Below are positions 60,836 to 64,000 of a stretch of 64,000 nt of DNA, piece after piece. Origin of the DNA: Begonia masoniana (taxonomy: Eukaryota; Streptophyta; Magnoliopsida; Cucurbitales; Begoniaceae); the NCBI GenBank assembly GCA_022432975.1, contig CM039509.1, forward strand, positions 48,067,186 to 48,131,185, read 5' to 3'. Within the stretch, counting starts at the first letter, position 1, and every line of letters begins with the position of its first letter. The translations under genes and the position numbers were made by a program. A model generated the notes under the pieces. It did no database searches, was not told the origin of the DNA, and saw only the letters and a list, made by a program, of their open reading frames with translations.

Positions 60836-63391
60836 TGTAACACCCCTAATACTGTACCCCATTTTCTCCGTATAAATTTTTCATTTTTATTTTTCATTTT
60901 AAATAAGACTTTAAAACCTAACGTTAAAGCGGAATTGAAATCGAAACCGAAACCGGAATCGAATTTGAAGTTCGTTTGGGTAAATTATTTAAAACATAAC
61001 TAAAACAATTTAATTAATCTTAAAACATTTAAGTATTTAATTACAACTAAAGCAGGGGTAGAATCGGAACTAGCTGCCAAAAGGAGGGGGGCGATCGATC
61101 TCTGTAAACTACAGAGATCGATCGCTGCTTGCATATTGGCAGCAAGCGATCGATCTCTGTAGTTTACAGAGATCGATCGCTGCATGCTTGCATGCAGCAA
61201 GCAATCGATCTCTGCTTTCAGCAGAGATCGATCGCTGCTGCCTACATCAAGGGCAGCGATCCTCCTTTTCCTTCGAGACTTTAACACTTCAAAATTTTCA
61301 GCTTCAAACACATTTATTTGTTCTCTGGAATTCGATCTCCAGAGAGCAAATCACCTTCTTCCTTTCACCAGTAATCACCAAAACTCACACATGCACTCAA
61401 CCGATTAAACATAACCTAAACTCAATCGACTCGCTTTGGACTTTGCGAAGTCCAACTGCGTGGATAGCTCTAAAAACCGAGCTATCCGTAACAACCTACA
61501 AACAACATTTCAAAACATTTTCATTAAACTTAAATATTTAAACCAAAACATTTCATAACGTTTATCAAAACAGTTTAAACAAAGACGTTTTACATACAAT
61601 TGCCCAAAACATTTAAAGCATCAAAAGGTTATCTGACCCCTAACCAGATCCAAACAACCTAATATGTTCTATACATTCGTATTAACCAAATATCCTCCAG
61701 AATACATACACAGATGATCCCCACGGGTCAAAAGCGCCTCGACTGCTCAGCGCACTCCCACGGCCATCATCCATCAGCTGCTCCTACGTCAGGAGGAGGA
61801 ATATCATCCTCACCTGGGTCAACGTAACCTAGAACGTCACCTACACCATACAGACACATATGAGATATTGAAATCTCAGTAAGCTACGTAAATGCAGATG
61901 CATGCGTGCGTATGCCATTCATAAAACGTGCAGATTACAGATTCATATTCAGATACATTTTCATTCTTTTCATTACGTCACAGACAGATTGTTACCGAGA
62001 TATCAGCCCTCTAAATGGAAAGGATACATTCCGCGGTCGAACTACCACTTTCCACCTAGAGGAGGGGGGTACATGCTCACAAACCCTACAGCCATGCCTG
62101 AGCCCCACCTCGCGTAACCAGATACAGATACAGATTACGTACATTAATTACAGAGGTTCATTTCTTTCCTTAAAACACGTGCGGAAATTCATTTTCTATG
62201 ACATTTGAAATACGTGATGCATGAACAGTTAATCAGCGGAAAGTAAACAAACAACATACATATCAACAAGACAATACAACATAACCTATAAACAACTAAC
62301 CTACTACCCAACCTAAACAACGTAAACCAAGGAACCCTCAAGGATCCTTGATACAACGACGAGGTATGGTGTAGACCTTTCGATCAAGCAAGTCACGAGA
62401 ACTTACCTTGGGCGCGCAGAATCTCAATCTTCGTCCACGGGAGTCGTGTGTCTGAGGAAAACACGATATCCACCGTTAAAACCAATTTGAATTACAAACG
62501 TTCAAATTATAAAATCCTCAACTAATGAATTTCCTAAATTCCAACTTAGCTAATCAAAGCATTTAGAACGTCAATTAAGGCTCGATAATCCGAAATCTCA
62601 ATTAACGAGTTTTTCTCAAAAATCCAGAAATTTACCAATTTTTAACTTTTTCACAAATTGATTTTTTTTCGTCCAATAACGTCAAATACGTTCAATACAT
62701 ACTTAATCACGGCTAACCTATTAATTACGAGCCCTAATTCGACATTTTTATCGAAACCCTAATCGAAACTCTAACGTTAAATCGACCTAAAACTTGGAAT
62801 TTAACGCTCAAAGACCGAAGCTACTTACCGAGAGTAGCGAGAGGAGGCGAAACCGTGAAGAAATCGGAACGAACGGAGGTCGGACGGAGTCGGAACAGGG
62901 AAGGGCGTCGGCGGCCGCGAGAGGAGAAGCTCTCTGGTTCGTGAAATCCAGAGAAGAAAAGAGAGAAAGTGAGGGAGAGAAAGAAATTAGGTTATTTATT
63001 AATTTTGGTTTGCAAATTACCATTTTGCCCTTCTTACTTAATTCTATTTGTTTCGTCCTTCGTTTCGTTAATCGTCCAACTATTCGGGACCACCAAATTT
63101 CCTAATTTCGCCAATAAGTCCAATTAGTTATCAGAGATTTATTAAAACTATCCGTTCGCAATTTGGACCTCATTTACTATTTTTACTAAAACGTCAATTA
63201 TATTATGATAGAGGTAATTACTCGGAATATAGCGTTACTCTTCCGAAAATTCCTTAAAATTCCAATTGGTCGTTTGGATCGTAATGACGCTTTCATTTCG
63301 TAAATCGGACCTGATTTGACATATTCACAAAAATGCCACATATATAATAAAATACGAATATTCTAAAAATCCGTACAAGCCGGATATTACA
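60836..63391 (-). mobile_element. Solo LTR B, 2.6 kb, same family as LTR A, inverted
   Basis: On the plus strand it runs TGTAACACCCCTAATACTG to CCGGATATTACA, the reverse of LTR A. Flanks TGGGC (60831-60835) and TTGGC (63392-63396) are a target duplication with one mismatch. Long blocks match LTR A in reverse (for example the CCACTTTCCACCTAGAGG region at 62045). No internal domain is present. It interrupts Copia gag just before the zinc knuckle. Confidence 0.88.
61091..61235. repeat. Back-to-back hairpin array in solo LTR B
   Basis: Three 35-nt hairpins with 16-bp stems and 3-nt loops lie at 61091-61125, 61146-61180 and 61201-61235 (the last with one mismatch). All are built on GCGATCGATCTCTG. 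Between them are smaller dyads (61128-61147, six pairs; 61179-61198, nine pairs with a 2-nt loop). A further 8-bp stem on TCTCTGGA is at 61322-61345. The array sits where LTR A has its own array, but the stem sequences are different. Confidence 0.93.
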
Positions 63392-64000
63392 TTGGCCGAA
63401 ACGACTGGGTGGGCCGGGGACGCCATGGGCCAGTTGGGCTTGAGGGAAGTTGCGAGCCAAGGCCGTTGAAAGAAAAGCCAGTCTGAGTGCTGGGCCGAAA
63501 TGAGCCAGGAGACCGAGTAGTCCAGACGGGGCGAGGAGAGCGGTGAAATGTCGCGTTTGCCTGAAGCTGGGTCGACATCGGAAGAGTAACGACGAGATGT
63601 TGTTTCTCCAGCCTGAAGTTGTAGCTTTGTAGAAGGTTGAAAACTTCGTCAATCGGGGGCTGGTCAGAGCAATTTGTAACAGAGGTCACAAAAGGGTTGT
63701 ACTCGCTGCCCAAACCGCCCAAAAAATAGTGGAGCTGATCTTGCGGAGGAACACTGTGGCTAATGGCAGCAAGAGTGTTGCAGAGGGAGGTGAGTTTCTG
63801 AATGTAAACAGCAGCCGAGACACCATCTTTGGAGAGACAGTGAAGCTGATGTCGGAGGTCAGTGATGCAAGCCAGCGAGAAAAAGGCAAAACACGCAACC
63901 AGAGCCGTCCAAACTGCACTGGCAGTGGTAAAGGCAACAAATTGGAGCAGCAAATCCTCCGACATGGAGGAGAATATCCAGCTCAAGATGAGGCTGTTGT

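Larger units (their letters stand above)
55181..63986 (-). pseudogene. Copia gag-pol polyprotein, split and degenerate
   Basis: Gag residues from 63986 (FTTASAVWTALVACFAFFSL) reach 63397. After the nested LTR they resume at 60835 with an intact knuckle CQICNRLGHSALRC. Protease reads WVMDSSATHHF, so the usual DSGA is DSSA. Integrase has HTDVWGPSP near 59940, then frameshifts. RT is split across 59050-58667 ([19 protein letters not shown]), 58618-58319 (YVDDIIMTGD) and 58261-58050. RNase H follows at 55628-55181 (DADWASCPDDRKNTSG). It is non-functional. Confidence 0.9.
54825..64000 (-). mobile_element. Ale/Retrofit-like Copia element split by two solo LTRs
   Basis: A polypurine tract CTTTTGAGGGGGA (minus strand, 55046-55034) precedes a 3' LTR that starts TATTAAAACTATTAG at 55033 and ends near 54825. 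The coding region continues to the window edge at gag, so the 5' LTR is outside. Two foreign LTRs sit within it (55634-58044 in RT/RNase H and 60836-63391 in gag). With them removed, gag, protease, integrase, RT and RNase H follow in the normal order. The protein resembles that of the 1.2-5.6 kb element. Confidence 0.85.

Noticed and set aside
55634..63391. Complete Gypsy elements at the two long LTRs
   Set aside because: No gag, RT or integrase lies between matching LTR pairs; each LTR has its own target duplication, so they are solo LTRs.

Overview
The window is nuclear DNA of a flowering plant, most likely a eudicot. Genes are split by short AT-rich GT-AG introns, the intergenic DNA is AT-rich, and several genes are land-plant specific (PPR4, a COI1-like F-box protein, VAMP727). 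Transposable elements fill about half of it, mainly Ty1/Copia elements and solo LTRs, plus Mutator-type elements and one PIF/Harbinger remnant. No rRNA, tRNA, CRISPR or plastid genes were seen.

Layout, left to right. 1-1155: right end of a SIRE-like Copia LTR with two tandem arrays. 1156-5593: a decayed Copia element whose right LTR abuts a BAHD acyltransferase pseudogene (5594-6072). 6.9-10.1 kb (-): a three-exon COI1-like gene with a Mutator MITE in intron 1 and a frameshifted C-terminus. 10.8-12.3 kb: small fragments of a Yippee-like gene and an alpha/beta hydrolase. 13.8-21.1 kb (-): intact ten-exon PPR4 (RRM plus PPR), with a Pack-MULE carrying a P450 fragment in intron 6. 22.1-23.7 kb (-): ribosomal protein eS17. 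24.1-30.1 kb: transposon debris and a second SIRE-like LTR. 30.4-32.9 kb (+): AMMECR1. 33.9-35.2 kb (+): VAMP727. 37.2-39.3 kb: ribosomal protein eL35 pseudogene sequences. 40.7-52.7 kb (+): an RNase H2 subunit A gene whose second intron holds two complete Copia elements and whose last exon is fused in frame to a Harbinger-type ORF1 tail. 53.7-54.9 kb (-): alpha/beta hydrolase pseudogene. 54.8-64.0 kb (-): another Copia element, split by two long solo LTRs of one family in opposite orientations.

The intact genes are housekeeping or trafficking functions: cytosolic translation (eS17), plastid rps12 trans-splicing (PPR4), vacuolar/endosomal membrane fusion (VAMP727) and AMMECR1. They do not form a pathway. 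The most unusual items are the RNase H2A-transposase chimera, the back-to-back hairpin arrays in the two opposed solo LTRs, the P450-bearing Pack-MULE, and the COI1-like gene with a broken C-terminus. Exon limits were read by eye from splice consensus, reading phase and remembered protein families; no alignment program was run.
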